A stretch of DNA of 64,000 bases from Cristatella mucedo (GCA_009760855.2 WPIO01000009.1:489501-553500); one strand, 5' to 3'. Positions 1-12,145 are shown, numbered from the stretch's first letter. Notes: a model not told the origin generated them from the sequence alone. Made by a program: numbers and translations.

Positions 1-79
1 GCTGGATGCCAGCCTGTCGCCGACCTTGTCGATAAAAAATGGCAAAGAACCATCCACGCACGTGTGCTTCGACGATGGC

Positions 80-699
80 CTAGGGCTGGCTGCAGCTGAT
101 GACACAGTGCTTCGAGCAGGTTGTGGCGTAGATGTGCCCGAAGAAGTCGACTTGTATAAGCTGGTCACGAGGCTGTTCATCCTGTTCTGATCCTAAGTCA
201 CGACAATCAGAAGACAGAATCTAGATAAAAGGGGATAGCATAGTAAAGAAGAACATGCAGTTTTGCATACTTCAAGCACAACAAACCATGCTTGCAGTCC
301 ATGACAACCTTAAGTAAAGTCCACACTACTGAACTACAGTATCTGTTCAGGCCTCAAAACATGCTACCACAATAATAAATACAACAATAGCATTCGAAGC
401 ATCCTGGATCCTACAAAGACCTAAATAACTCTAGTCGGAGAAATGTAACTGCACTGGATTAAAGGCACAGTAGAGCAAAAGGATGTTGTCATGCAGCTAC
501 TACATATTTCCTGTGCAATATTTTGTACGAGCTCCATTATAACTTGTTTCAAAGACTGCTGATTTGATGAAGAATCAGTGTGACCTGTGATGATGTTGCT
601 GCATACAACTTTCGGCATTCCTACCTCAATATCCACCGACTAGCGCACATATCCGTGTTTTCTTTGCAATTTCCATCACATCATCCGTGTAACGATCGC
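80..699 (-). CDS. putative last two exons of an unrecognised gene
   Basis: Two open segments on the minus strand splice in matching phase. Exon 637..699 has an acceptor ending ctgacag and a donor gtggat, and reads ...DRYTDDVMEIAKKTRICALV. Exon 80..192 has acceptor gacttag, continues GSEQDEQPRDQLIQVDFF..., and stops at a TAG at 80-82. The joined tail is polar, then Cys-rich (CSKHCVISC) just before the stop. I recognise no family. A second open frame through the 80..192 exon is serine-rich and looks less protein-like. Exon-like pieces farther upstream on this strand (near 9.9 kb) could belong to the same gene, but I could not chain them. The polypyrimidine tract of the 637..699 exon is weak, so this is a tentative call. 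Confidence 0.35.
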
Positions 700-2080
700 C
701 TGTCAGGTTCATGGTTTCATGTTTTGAAAAATAGTAATGTAAAGGTCCTCAGCAGTAGGATTCGAGTTACAGAAACTCAGTGGTCGGTGAGCCAATCCAA
801 GAATCCAATCTTATATCTCGCTTTCAGATCAAGTTACTTGCCCACAGGATGATCCCAGTAAACTTGACAGAGCTAAGGTAAGGTGGGATGTGGCACGTGG
901 CACCCCCTCGGAGCACTTTCACAGCTAACACCTTCACTGGTGCTCAAGCAGTTGTTATCCCAAGCACACCTAAATTCCTATTTTCCCTCAAGGACGTTCT
1001 GTGAGAAGTCGCTAATCCAATGGATGGGAGATTCGTAAAAAAAAAAAAAAATGGCTTGGCATCCCGACGTTACGCCGGGTGCCCCCAAAATCGGTGCAAC
1101 CAATCTAGCAACAGAGAGGCTGACTGGTGCTTTCCATGCACTTGTCACCTGCGTCCCGTTATAACAGCCCAATTGACGGATATTTCAGCATTCACTTGAG
1201 CCTTAAGGCATATCACGATGGACCGCTTTGCAAGTAAAGTCGCGAGATATCAAATTAGCATTCAACCTTTGCCTGACAGCAGCAGCAGCAGAAAACAATG
1301 AAGTCCCAGAGGAACTCGATTTCTGTGCCCAAACCCTAGGCTTGTGGTGGTCGGCCATTACTCGGTCCAAAGACACAGGATAAAGCTGTAACGAAATGGG
1401 GTTGGCCATGGGTCACCTGCAGCTAGTGCTCTCGGTGGCTGCAACAGCAACCAAAATCTGCTTGCATCCTAGCCAGGACAAGGGCAGCTTGAATTTTCCA
1501 TTGTAGCGAACACAAAGAATTTATAAGAAGAAGTCTGCGCCTGTCAGGCGCTTGTTGATGGGAAAATCAGAGAAAACTATGAGGCAGTTCAAAGATTTCA
1601 TTAGTGAGAGTTTCCACTTAGTTCCATTGATGGAAACTTCCTCTACAGAGCTGCTGTGTCTTTTGGTGGGTCAGCTTTGCCGGCATGTTTTCGTTTTAAA
1701 AATAAGGAGACCTCCAAAATGACTGGTAGCATGTACCGATCAGAGGCTGCTATATATAACTGTGGCAAGTAGTATATGCCTGTACGTCCGACATGAGAAT
1801 CGCTTACACGTGTAACAGCTGCTTGTAAGTTTCATTCGAGCTCGTCAATACGGTGTAAAAATGGCAGTAATTAAACCTACCAAAATTACTATGCTAAATG
1901 ACTCGACAGCTCGCACCGATACACAGCAACACGATCTTTTTCGTTTGTGGCACCACGTTTACATTATTGAAATTCCTTTCATTCAGGACTCCTGGTCTGC
2001 GCCCTAAATTTACTGTAGCTGGTGCAAAACTCAGTGGCTCGTCTGGCCTGTCGTCAGCGACATAGCTACCACATCGCACC
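200..2080. other. mostly unassigned stretch upstream of the left-edge exons
   Basis: Apart from the small exon candidate at 637-699, I see no convincing coding exon here. A pyrimidine-rich tract ending in AG near 1,270-1,285 on the minus strand looks like an acceptor, but the sequence after it could not be phased to the exons downstream. Confidence 0.4.
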
Positions 2081-2084
2081 AGTT

Positions 2085-2530
2085 CTGTTTGCGTTTCACT
2101 CGCTCCCTATCAAGCATCGGATTGACTAAGATCCTCTCACTCTCTCTAGTTTACAGGTCACTTGATTTGCTTTCACCAGCCTCTTTTCTCCTTTCTCCTC
2201 CAGTCACGTGCTCTCGCTCCACCCGATCCTCAGCTTCCGACCGTCGTGCCTTTCCTCGAATTAAATTGAAATCTGTAAGTGGTCTGGCTTCCAGGTAGTA
2301 TGCACCAAACGTCTGGAATCTCATTCCCGGCTTCTGCCACCACCTCCGTTGACTTCGTATCCTTTAAGTCTCAGCTAAAGATGTGTCCGTAGCCCTTATC
2401 TTTCCCTGTGGCACAATGAACTTAATTTTTTTTTGTTGGAATGTTTTTACCTTGCTCACCTGTACATGATTTAGCGCATGTTACAAACCAGGGGTCCCGC
2501 TAACCGGTGGTCCTGAGCATCTTATTGCAG
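2085..2530 (+). mobile_element. LINE 3' fragment (CR1/L2-like RT C-terminus plus 3' UTR)
   Basis: The plus strand carries a decayed remnant of the reverse-transcriptase C-terminal region of a non-LTR element. The frame ends with a VDFVSFKSQLKMCP-type segment, typical of the FKSRLKTHLF end of CR1/L2/Rex proteins, and is broken by stops. The following untranslated sequence, around gtacatgatttagcgcatg, recurs at about 41,970, so both belong to one family. This copy keeps the unexpanded ctctcactctctct codons that have become a giant microsatellite in the copy at 40.6-42.1 kb. Confidence 0.7.
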
Positions 2531-2587
2531 GCCTAAGCATGATAACGTGAGTGTCATCACTCCTTGGCTATTAATATTCTGCTGACT

Positions 2588-2785
2588 GTGACACATCCTT
2601 TCCAGCCGTCCTGAGCTGCTACTTCCATACTACTCACTTCATCGACTGGCCTCCTGACTCAACTATGCTTCTCACTTTCTCCTTGTTGTGTGAGTTGAAG
2701 TCTGTTGGCTGCCATATGCGTAACGAAAGCCACTTAGGCTTTTAGTGTTCTATAGAAAACTCTCTTGTGTAAAACCTGCATGACC
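2588..2785 (+). repeat. dispersed repeat R4, copy 1
   Basis: About 190 bp, starting near gacacatcctttccagccg, recurs in the same orientation at 11,270-11,460 with roughly 80% identity by eye, including the motif gaaagccacttaggct. No coding potential or terminal repeats are seen. In both places it follows a LINE-like segment, so it may be part of a longer element. Confidence 0.6.
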
Positions 2786-4104
2786 GGTATGGATTTTTTA
2801 GGCTACTGACATGGACACATTAGATTACATTTTTGCCGTGAGTTGTAAAGTGCCTGGATGTAGATGTATGCCTCTCATTGCATTACACCAACGACAAACT
2901 ATTCTTACACAAGCTTAAGATTAAATTTTAATTTATATTTTGCTATTGGGTACAAAGTGTTTTTCTACTCCCTTATTATTCCTAAAATATATAGAAAATA
3001 GCTCTTGTTCCACAAAAACTTTGCTGCTAAAGTTAGAACAATAATATTTTGAAATTCTCATGTTTTGTGCTAGGCACGGTTTGAACGGAAGGTTTGAGCC
3101 TATAGTGCACACACGCACGCACGCACACACATATATACATGTATATGCTGCACCGGTTCTCAAATTAGTGAGGGTTGGGCAGACATAACACTATAGAGTA
3201 GTATCCAAACAAGTGTAAGAGTGAATGTGCCTTAAATAAACATTTTAGTCTGTGTATTGCAGAATAAGAGTATACTGAATAGTCATAATAAATTGACATA
3301 GCCTCAAGAGGTTGCTTGCATCCACCAGATGGATTTTGCTTCTTGTGAGGACAATTTATCAAGACGAGAGCAATAAAGTACTTCACAAAAGCGGCTGTTA
3401 ATATGTTCGAGGCCTACAACGTACACTTTGGCATGCCTGGCGGAGATCAAGACAGCCCCCTCATTTTCCATGCGAGCACTGAAAGAGAGCTCTTGAGGGT
3501 GAGGTGAACAAGAGCTGGAGCTTCTTTCCCAATATTAGGTAATGTGCAAAATATAATTTGTTAGTTTACGTAATTCGAATATGTTTACAGGCTGGTAAAG
3601 GCGAGAAAAGAGAGGCATGAAGTTTGCTATCCAAAGATTTTGGCAGCAATCGACCGATCGCTCAAGCAACTGCTACTGCTGCATTCTTCCAAATGCTGAA
3701 CTGGCCAGATTTCACCTCTTGTCACGAATCTATGCATTCCTTCATTCAATGCCCTAGTACCACACTGCCTTGAGCCCTGCCCATCCGAATAGGGATCAGC
3801 CATCTTCCGGATATAGCAGATATAGTCAGACGTCGAGGAACACACATTGCAGAAACAGATTATAATACTAAAGATGTGGCTGAGGACCATGCTTCTCAAA
3901 CCAGAAAGACCTCAGCGATCTGTTCAGAGACCTTGGTCTTAACAAGTCGAATGTTAACCTTCTGCCATCTAGGCTCAAGGAATAGAAATGTAGGATGAAA
4001 GTGTAAAAGTAACAAATCAGAGAAAGCATCCTCAACTTGTTTCCAACTTCTTCAGTCGACAAGGTGGGCTATGCATCTGCAACAATGTAGCTGATATATT
4101 CGAG

Positions 4105-4255
4105 GCTAATATAATTCATTTGTATAGCACCCCAAAAGAACTAAATCTCTATCCAGGCGCTTCACATATGCCACGGGGCTCGAGTCCACGACCTCGAGTC
4201 CACGACCTCAGCCAGGCCTTCATCCACGAGCCTCAACGCCGTGCTGCTTCATAAC
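4105..4255 (-). mobile_element. tRNA-derived SINE-1 copy
   Basis: On the minus strand there is a degenerate tRNA-like head with a B-box-like ggactcgagccc segment, then the family tail (gaagcgcctgg..gagattta..ttggggtgctatacaaatgaattat). A 16-bp tandem duplication (gagtccacgacctc, twice) lies inside the B-box region. Confidence 0.65.
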
Positions 4256-5316
4256 AGTAACAATTGCCCACTCTACCTTTGATTCACTTTGAGCACCTCA
4301 AAGAGAAAATTTGCTCGTGGATGTGAGGAAATCTCCTAAAAAATTATGGCTCGACACAACCTCGCTGTAAGACTGGCCTAAACTGATAATCGAGGTCAAA
4401 ACTCATTAATTGCACCTTCTGCCTGAAACCTAGGCACGACTTCTTACGACAACCCAGTCTCACAACATTTTATTAGATACGGTGTCAATTCCACGGCCTA
4501 TACTTTCCTAACACTGTCACTGTCAGCCTCTATTGGGACAGCTTCTCGAAGGAACGATTAGTTCCTGCAAGGGTTACTAATACATGCACACGCTGTATTA
4601 CAAGCACAGATCCACGATTGGATTCGTTCGTGAGCTGCCCCAAAAATCCCTGAACCTTCGAGAGGCCCTATTGACATGGGCAGCCCAGCCTATAAACAAA
4701 TGCTGCGATTTCAAATCAGTCACCCTGCTACTGAAGAAAGAGCCCTCACCAGCTTCCTGTTGAGCAGCAAATTAAGTTCAATATCTGTCTTTCGGTCTGC
4801 GATTGTCGCCAGGGTTGGCTACACCTACAAGCCTGCTAGGTCTGCCAGAGCCTTAGGCTCTAATAAACTAGCGGTCACATAAGCTGCATCAAGATGGTTC
4901 GAGAAGAACGTATACAATCTAAAAGTAACTATGAGGCTACACAAAAAATATGTTGCTCATGGAACCCCGTGTTGCATTAATTACTATTCTTCATCACATC
5001 CGGGAATAGATAGCCTCGGCCACTATGGAGCATTATAAGACTACTACATGCTCTCTGTGCTACTTACTCTTCTATGTCTACTAAATGTGCTAGATACTAT
5101 CTACTATTATGCAACAACCTTTTTTCAGTAGAATATCAAGTCATGTGAAAGATTAGAATCGTAAGTCACTATTAACACTCAAGTCGACGTAAATGCCAAT
5201 GACACATTGAAAGATGGATACCTGAGTTTCAACATATTCCCCATCAGAAGAAAAACTGTTTTCTTCTGTTGACTCGTCGGTCCGTGGCCTGAAACGGCAA
5301 CACGAAGCTAGCTCTC

Positions 5317-5840
5317 CAAAACATGTAATAATAATGATAATAATAACAAGAAATTCGTATGGTCCCCTCAAATAACTATATCTCTTTCTAGGCACTTTAC
5401 ATATGCTGTTCAAGGAAGCAGTTCAAATGGTTAGTGATGACATACACTGCGGTAGCACGTACAAGCAAACAAACAAAAATTCACACGGATCCAGCAAAAT
5501 GCAGAGAGGAAAAGTTCCGTTTTTAGCTTCTGCTTAAATGAGATCGATTCAGAGAAAGTCTTGACGTCAGTGGGGAGTGAGTTCCAGGCTTTGGGAGCAT
5601 ACACACCAAAGAAACTGTCACCAGAAGATTTAATGTTCGTTCAAGGCATAGCTAAAAGACTAGAGTCAGATGAGCTGGTGGTACGATGCCCTGCCGGATT
5701 CAGAAGAGGTTCGGGCAGGAAGACAGAAGGAGCAACAGAAAGGCTGCAGGAAGGTAATGAAGGGACCTAGAAGTGAGTGACAAAACCTTTAAGTAAATAG
5801 GCGACCTGATGGAGAGCCAGTGCAGGTCGGTGAGAAGTGG
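5317..5840 (-). mobile_element. antisense LINE 3' end
   Basis: Read on the minus strand this is the C-terminal RT remnant and the 3' tail of a CR1/L2-like LINE, ending in an ATT-rich microsatellite (taataataatgataata on the plus strand). The shared tail agcgcc..agaaagag..ttctctgagggcgc is recognisable, as is the segment that corresponds to the LINE tail at 48.0-48.2 kb. Stops and indels show it is dead. Confidence 0.65.
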
Positions 5841-6463
5841 TAAGTGATGTACGGTTTAGACGGCACGTGGCTATTAAGCAAGAGTTTCAGCTAGCACAAT
5901 CAGCAGTGGCAGTTAGCTGCAAGTTACCTACCTGCCGGCTCGTTGACAATGCGAACAAGCATGACCGAGTTCCTCCGAAGACTGACTTTCGAGCAACATC
6001 AGCCGAACTAGCACGAAACACGAGTGGATGGTTTAACTTACAACGTGTCACACATCGTGGTATACAAGAAAGCCCAACAGAGGCAAAACAAGTAGCCTTG
6101 AGCAACGTGAGACACAGGCAGCCAACTACGAGTGAATAATCAAAAGTACGCTAAACGTAAAGCGGAAAAACCACGGCAATGCAACCGCTGAGCCAACGAA
6201 CGACTAACGCGACACATGTTCCATCCAAACGAGCTAAACTTGGCAAATTACTTGGTAGGGAGTAGTCTTCAGAAACCGCTGCTATGGCCATTCACACGAC
6301 GAATCAGGCAAGCCACAAGGTAACGATAAGAAAATGTAGAGAATGCTTAGATGCCAAACTCGCTAGCAGCCTTTGAACACATCGAACACTCGAGAGCTCA
6401 GAAAACTCGACAAGACAGTACAGCTACCGGCCGATGATCTCGATTGAACCACAGCATCTAGCA

Positions 6464-6650
6464 CAGCGGTTCTCAATATGTGGGTCGCGACCCCCTTGGG
6501 GGTCGAACGACCCTTTCACAGGGGTCGCCCAAGGCCATCGGAAAACAAGCATTTCCAGATTTTGCAGACAAACATTTTACGGTTAGGGGTCGCCACAACA
6601 CGAGGAACTGTATTAAAGGGTCGCGGCATTAAGAAGGTTGAGAACCACTG
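6464..6650 (+). mobile_element. SPIN-like hAT non-autonomous element (MITE)
   Basis: A 187-bp element bounded by imperfect terminal inverted repeats: CAGCGGTTCTCAA on the left, and CAGTGGTTCTCAA as the reverse complement of the right end. Sub-terminal blocks such as gtgggtcgcgaccccc, aacgaccctttcacagggg and aactgtattaaagggtcgcg match my recollection of the SPIN (SPace INvaders) hAT family at near-consensus level. Flanking octamers are atctagca and ttccaata; the left fits the nnnTAnnn hAT/Buster target preference, but only 4 of 8 positions agree, so the target-site duplication has decayed or been lost. There is no transposase, as expected for SPIN_NA copies, and strand is arbitrary. Confidence 0.85.
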
Positions 6651-8544
6651 TTCCAATAGGTTCCGCTACAGCGTTAGGCATCGACTTGCCAAATCCAACG
6701 GATCTTATTAGGTTCAAGAGTGGCAATTAGAGCAGCCGCTAGTGCCAAGGAGCGAGCCCAGCACTTGTGGCCTCCACACATCGATCGTGCCCGGCGGCCC
6801 ATCAAACTTGGGGGGGATCTTCAGCGCCATTCCAACGGGCACTTCAGATGCCGGGCAGCTTTTGCCCAGCACGCCTCTACGGGTAGGCCTACCAGCCTTT
6901 CCAAACACTCAGTATTGACATGACACAGCAAGTCCATACGTTCTAGGTTGAACATAAAACTGAAAAATAAGACTGAAAACCGTGAAGTAAGCTCTCTAAC
7001 AGCACTAGGGTTGGGCAAAGAGGCCAGGCAACATCCTTGCTTTGCTTAAACAGCTTCAACCTTCTGACTGTGTGACATCAGCGCACGTTCGGTGGCAATG
7101 CTGACATGCATATCTCTCAGGGCACGAGGCTTGCTCGTGACTTGGATGCGTAACCGACCCTCAGACGGGCGCGGCCCCGGGAGTGCCCGAGGCCGCCATG
7201 TGCGTTCAATGTGTCGATGCTCGATGTGTCCTGAAATTCACATTAATTCACGCAGCTGGCTGCGCTCTTCATCGACGCACGATAAGGGTAGCTCCTTAAT
7301 TCTAGCAGCAACAAGTAGCCAATTACAGGCTTCTACATGCCTGGACGCATATACACACGAGCACATACACACAAAGTTGCGGTTCTGATAGTCAGCAGCT
7401 ACCTGTGGCAGTGCAAAGCAGAGCAACACTCAGGTTTCACCTCCCTCTAACTTTTCCCTACATCTAAATAATACACCCGAATGCTTCATTATAGGGCACA
7501 ACCTATACTGTAACATCATTACTTCTCTGTAGCATAACATTTTGCTGCCAAAATAAGGTTGCAGCCACTCCTAGAGCACAAGATTCCAAGTGCTGTCTAG
7601 CCCTGCCTAGCAGTGACCTGTTTCCTGCCAACTGGTGGAGTTGAGCTGGACAGCTCCCAGCCACTTTAGCCACCCCCTTGCATAGCAGGCCAGCTCACCA
7701 AAAAGTAAGTGTGTGGCCTGAATGACCTTTCTCTCAGTGTCCAGCAAAAGGGCATACAATCTATTTAGTTTGGCGACTGTACTGTTCTAAAGTGGCGAGT
7801 GAAAATCAGAATCGGAGCACGAGTCACCAGGGCGACAGCAGACGAAGCTCGCTGACCTCAGATGGCTATCAGGAACGATCAATGATGAGGTTTCAGGTAT
7901 GCTACTACTCCGACCCGGAATGGACTGATCAATCTGCACATCAGAGACCCTTTGTTGACCCATAAAACAAGTCACCACTGTGAGCAAAATTCGGCAAAAC
8001 CACAATGAATTCTCTAACAAAAACACAAACAAACAAAAGGCAGGTCAGACAATGATCTGCAGCAAAAAAAGTGCAATTAATTTCACGGCCATACAATAAT
8101 GCTCAAAGCAAAACTTATACAGCTTAATCGTACCTTTCTCCACTGAACTTTTGAGTGAATTTACCTTCTTTCTTCTATATTCACTAGAACAAAGAAGTTA
8201 TAACAGTGTCACGGATAAGCAACCGAAGAATAGAGATGACAAGCGTGAATAAGCCAGCAAGCGACAGTCGTGGTGCCAAGGTAAAAAGTAGCCAAGTACA
8301 CAGTTGTGTAGGGCCGAGGGAAAGGGGTAGCAAGCCCTGCCTCTGCCCTTACTTAAGCAGACCCGAAGAAGTCGTTCGATCGGGTTGGCTGCCTGACATG
8401 CCCGGTCAGCATTCATAAGAAGGGCTGCCCCTAACAAGATCAAGGTCTGCCCAATTGGCTTCATCTGGCTATGCATATGAGCAGCTGCTTATAATGAGAC
8501 TGCACTCAAACCCAACACATGAAACAGACTGAAGAAAGGATAAT

Positions 8545-9165
8545 AATAGCATCATTATAATTGTTATATTAATGCATTTGCATGGCACCCTAAGAGACTC
8601 TCTTTCATGGCAATTTATACAGGCTGGAAAGATAACATGTCAACTGATTCGTGATAATAACACGAACTGCAGCAAGCATAAGCATGCAATTGTAGATTCA
8701 CATGGACAAAGAAAATGCAGTGAGCAGCAGGTTGGTTTTAGCTTCACTTTAAATGTCGTGAAGTCAGAAGAACCCGTGACGTCAACAGGTGCCGGGATAT
8801 GTATGGGCTTTGTGCGAATAGGAACTGCAGGCACAATCAGCAATAGATTAGCCGAGTGTTCAGGAGTACAGCTTAACGGCCAGAGACAGAAGAGGGGGCA
8901 TGTGAAGCAAAGCATGAGGAGCACATATTTCAGATAATACAGCTGGAGCAGAAGAACGAAGGGACCTCTAAGCGAGTGCTGAGATCTTACAGTCGATATT
9001 CTGCTAATGTGGAGCCAGCACAGGTCGGAGAGAGTCGGTGTAACGTGGTAGTCGCAACGATTACGACAGGCAAGCCTAGCTACCGAGTTTGGCATCGTGT
9101 GTATGATCTTATTGAAGTGGCGGGAAGCCGTGCAGCGACTTCTTGGAACAAATGCATTGACTAAC
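8545..9165 (-). mobile_element. antisense LINE 3' segment
   Basis: It begins on the plus strand with an ATT-rich run and then tgcatttgcatggcaccctaagagactctct, the reverse complement of the conserved LINE 3' tail (>20-base context is at 8,565-8,610). Further right, agtcagaagaacccgtgacgtc and related sequence matches the RT C-terminal region of the antisense copy at 5.3-5.8 kb. The open 121-codon plus-strand frame across it is a by-product of this repeat. Confidence 0.55.
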
Positions 9166-9882
9166 TGTTCAGTCGCATCCTTCACTAAGCAGGCACAAAT
9201 TTTGCAATGCTACCCAACTAAAAGTAGGCAGACTTTATTCCTGCACTGCTAGCTAACACTCTTACTGAGCCAGTATTGGTAAATCTGTGCTAACAGAGGC
9301 CTTCGGTTACAACAAATGGTCGACCCGAGCCCATCCTCGCTCGGTACTGGTTGGTCAGTGACGAACACCGTTAATTGCTCATCATTATTGAATGCTTCGG
9401 AATCAATGTCGGCATCAGGCCACGGCAAGCCTATGGATGGACAGAAGACAATGAGTGGGCGCAGGTGGACGAGACTGAATGGACTTTGCCCCCCCCCCCC
9501 CAGTAACCGAGCCACCTTCTCGTTCTTCGTACTGCTACGGGGTGCCCTGCATGTATTCGCACTGCATTTTTGGAATGCCGCAGGTAATCGAAAGCTGGCT
9601 GAAAGCAACAGCTAAAGAGCCCGAGGCCTGGGTCACGTGCAGGCCAATGACAAAGAACAGGAAGTAGGGAAAAGCCCGTGCAAAGTGACCGATGAAAACG
9701 GTCGTGGTGCATTTCACATAAAACTACACACAGCAGAACAGCTACTCTGCTGGGGATTCTCTCGACAGAGACATGTGCGTTCGCAGCCAGTGAGAAGCCA
9801 GCCGTGGTATCGCAGCATGCGCAGTCACATGCACATACATATACTCGTTGCTACGATACTGCAAGTAAATGCATAGGAATAC

Positions 9883-9947
9883 CTGTAGGTGTTCTGTAGA
9901 TGTTCGATCATACTGTCCACGTCGCATTTTCCATTATCATCCAAATA
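9883..9947 (-). CDS. isolated exon-like segment, unrecognised
   Basis: A 65-nt minus-strand segment with a good acceptor (gtcgtttcag) and donor (CAG|gtattcc), open in only one frame, reads YLDDNGKCDVDSMIEHLQNTY. The composition is protein-like and resembles an acidic EF-hand-like loop, but there are too few residues to call a domain. I could not chain it in phase with neighbouring open segments (for example 9,350-9,440). It may be a real exon of the gene whose 3' end is at 80-699. Confidence 0.25.
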
Positions 9948-10106
9948 CTGAAACGACAGAACACGTAGTAGCACGGATAACGAAGCTGCAAGCACGGTGT
10001 GGGGATAGGATTCAGCAGAGGCATCAAAGCTGCCTGCCAGGATAGCAACATGTGCACTCTACCCCACTAGGAACCCTTCAATCCTGACGATTTCAGAAAG
10101 ACCGAG

Positions 10107-10475
10107 GAAGGGATGGAAGGAGGGAGGGAAAGAGGGAGGAAAGAAGAGAGAAAGGGGGAGGGAGGGAGGAAAAGAGAGAGGGAAGGAGGGAGGGAAGGAA
10201 GGAAGGAAGGAGGGAGGGAAGGAGGGAGGGAAGGAAGGAAGGAAGGAGGGAAGGATGGAGGGAAGGGGGAAGGATGGAGGGAGGGAAGGAGGAAAGGAAG
10301 GAGGGAGGGAAGGAGGAAAGGAAGGAGGGAGGGAAGGAGGGAAGGAAGGAGGGAGGGAAGGAGGAAGGAAGGAGGGAAGGAAGGAGGGAGGGAAGGAGGG
10401 AGAGAGGGAGGGAGGGAGGGAAGGAGGGAGGAAAGGAGGGAGGGAGTGAAAGAGGGAGAGAAGGAGGAAAGAAGT
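10107..10475 (+). repeat. polypurine tract (GGGA/GGAA)n
   Basis: About 370 bp of almost pure purine on the plus strand, made of ggga, ggaa and aggg tetramers with no fixed longer unit. The long SFPPSLPP-like and GGREGGRE-like open frames across it are artefacts of the repeat. The strand asymmetry makes triplex (H-DNA) formation plausible. Confidence 0.95.
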
Positions 10476-10849
10476 GGAAGATGTCGAGCATGAGAATGAG
10501 CAGGCATTACCATGGAAAGTTTTCCACGGCTCACTGGAAGACTGAGGGCGGCTTTCTGGTGCGCATGCAATAAGTAGCCTATGGACTTCAGCAAAAAAAC
10601 TGGTGACAGCAAGTTTTGACATCTGCAAATCGAGCCGCTCGATATGGCCGGACAAGAAAATGTGCTGCATTGCTGCTGATATAGATAGCTGCATGCAGGA
10701 ATGCGCTGGTACAACTGCATGCCGAGATGCACTGTTATAGCTGCATGCCCGGATGTGCTAGTGTAGCTGCAAGCTGGAGACGAAGGGCCAAATTTGACTA
10801 GTACAAACTCGGACAGCCACGACCAGCAGCCGTGTGTGTGCTCACTAAA

Positions 10850-11255
10850 ACAATAAGGATAATATATTTCTACAGCACCCTCAGGGAACTTTATCTCTTT
10901 CTAGGCACGTTACATATGCTGTATGAGAAGCATGACCAAATGGTTAGTGGTAACATGCACAATGTCAACAAGCATAATTTGGTTAGAGGCAACATGCACA
11001 TTGTCAACATGTAAATACATTTAGTGGTAGCCTGCACAGTGTCAGCATGCATAAGCATAAAAAATCCAAACCAAAAGGAACCAGCACATGCTGTGAGAAA
11101 CAGGTGCACTGTTCGCTTCTTTTTAAATGCAGTCAAGTCTGGGGGATGTCGCGACGTCATTTGGGAGTGAGTCCTGGGCTTTACACGAACTAAACACCGG
11201 TTAAACCCAAAAATAGACTGCACCACCACAACAAGTCTTACGCAAAGACAACTAC
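10850..11255 (-). mobile_element. antisense LINE 3' end
   Basis: Starts with the reversed shared tail (tacagcaccctcagggaact ... ctctttctaggcacgttacatatgctg, split at 10,873-10,921). The 3' UTR follows, with gtggtaacatgcacaatgtcaa units that correspond to the sense 3' UTRs at 48.2-48.4 kb and 62.1-62.3 kb. It ends in decayed RT C-terminal sequence (gacgtcatttgggagtgag). Confidence 0.6.
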
Positions 11256-11269
11256 TCTCCTGCAGCTGA

Positions 11270-11462
11270 CTATGACACATCCTTTCTAGCCGACCTGAGC
11301 TGTTATTTCCATGCTACTCACTACCTCAACTGCTCTCCTGATTCAGCTATGCTTCTCACTTTCTCTTAGTTGAGTGAGATGAAGTATGTTGGTTACCGCA
11401 TTCGTGCTGAAAGCCACTTAGGCTGTACTCACAGCTATACAGAACTCTCCTGCATAAAATGC
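11270..11462 (+). repeat. dispersed repeat R4, copy 2
   Basis: Second copy of the repeat at 2,588-2,785, same orientation, recognisable from tgacacatcctttctagccg through gaaagccacttaggct. Confidence 0.6.
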
Positions 11463-11744
11463 ACAGTCTTTGTGGAGTTACATACGGAGATATGTAACAT
11501 AACATAACCACCGAGAGCACGGGCAAAGCTTTTGTAAAATATAAAGATTCGCGACCCGCTTTCACTTCCTATGTATTGACAACTTAAGGGTGGCATACCA
11601 CGACTAAAGCAACCTTCCACAATGAAATGGCTGACGCTAACCTAATATTTTCTGCAACGTGGGATATGAATGGGAGCGTGCAGGAAATATGAGAAGAGGC
11701 TGAGAAAATTTGAAACGGCAGCGTAATAAATCAGTCACACAATA

Positions 11745-11870
11745 ATTGGCCCAGGGGTTAAGGTGCTCACTATCCTTACCACCAAGGTCGTGGGCTCGAA
11801 CCCTGTGACCTATGCCATGCGCCTAGATAGAGATTCAGTTCTTTTAGGGCGCTATACAAACAAATTATAT
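11745..11870 (+). mobile_element. tRNA-derived SINE-1 copy
   Basis: Pol III-like head: an A-box-like ggcccaggggttaagg and a B-box-like gggctcgaaccct. Then the shared tail gcgcctagatagagattcag ... agggcgctatacaaacaaat. No acceptor stem can be folded, so it is a SINE and not a tRNA gene. Confidence 0.75.
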
Positions 11871-11884
11871 TTTGTATTATGACT

Positions 11885-12145
11885 GCCGAAATATTATTTG
11901 CGGTTCCTGAATTAAAACGACTAGGAACCGCTGATGTCATAATCCATGTCCAGGTATTATAAAAGCCTAATGCTCGCACTAGGCAGTCTTTTGTGCCGCA
12001 GCATTCGGGTCAGGCAGGAGTTGCACCCAAGATTTGGAATCGGGGCAGTTCAGCGGTGCTCTGGGCGTCGTACGACAGTTGTACCTTATGGCTGGTTCTG
12101 GACACCATTAGCCCTCTGTGACTACAAAATAGACAGGTATACACT
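11885..12145 (-). repeat. dispersed repeat R3, copy in minus orientation
   Basis: The reverse complement contains gttttaattcaggaacc and the upstream catggagcc/gcacaa-type blocks seen in the two plus-strand copies at 23.3-23.6 kb and 27.85-28.14 kb. Function unknown; no termini resolved. Confidence 0.4.

Noticed and set aside
9249-9717. Three overlapping minus-strand frames, one with a hydrophobic stretch, that might be a membrane protein
   Set aside because: Exon boundaries could not be phased with each other or with the 9,883-9,947 segment, and no family is recognised.
10059-10732. Overlapping 200-codon Ser/Pro-rich and Gly/Arg/Glu-rich frames
   Set aside because: Products of the polypurine tract in three frames of each strand.
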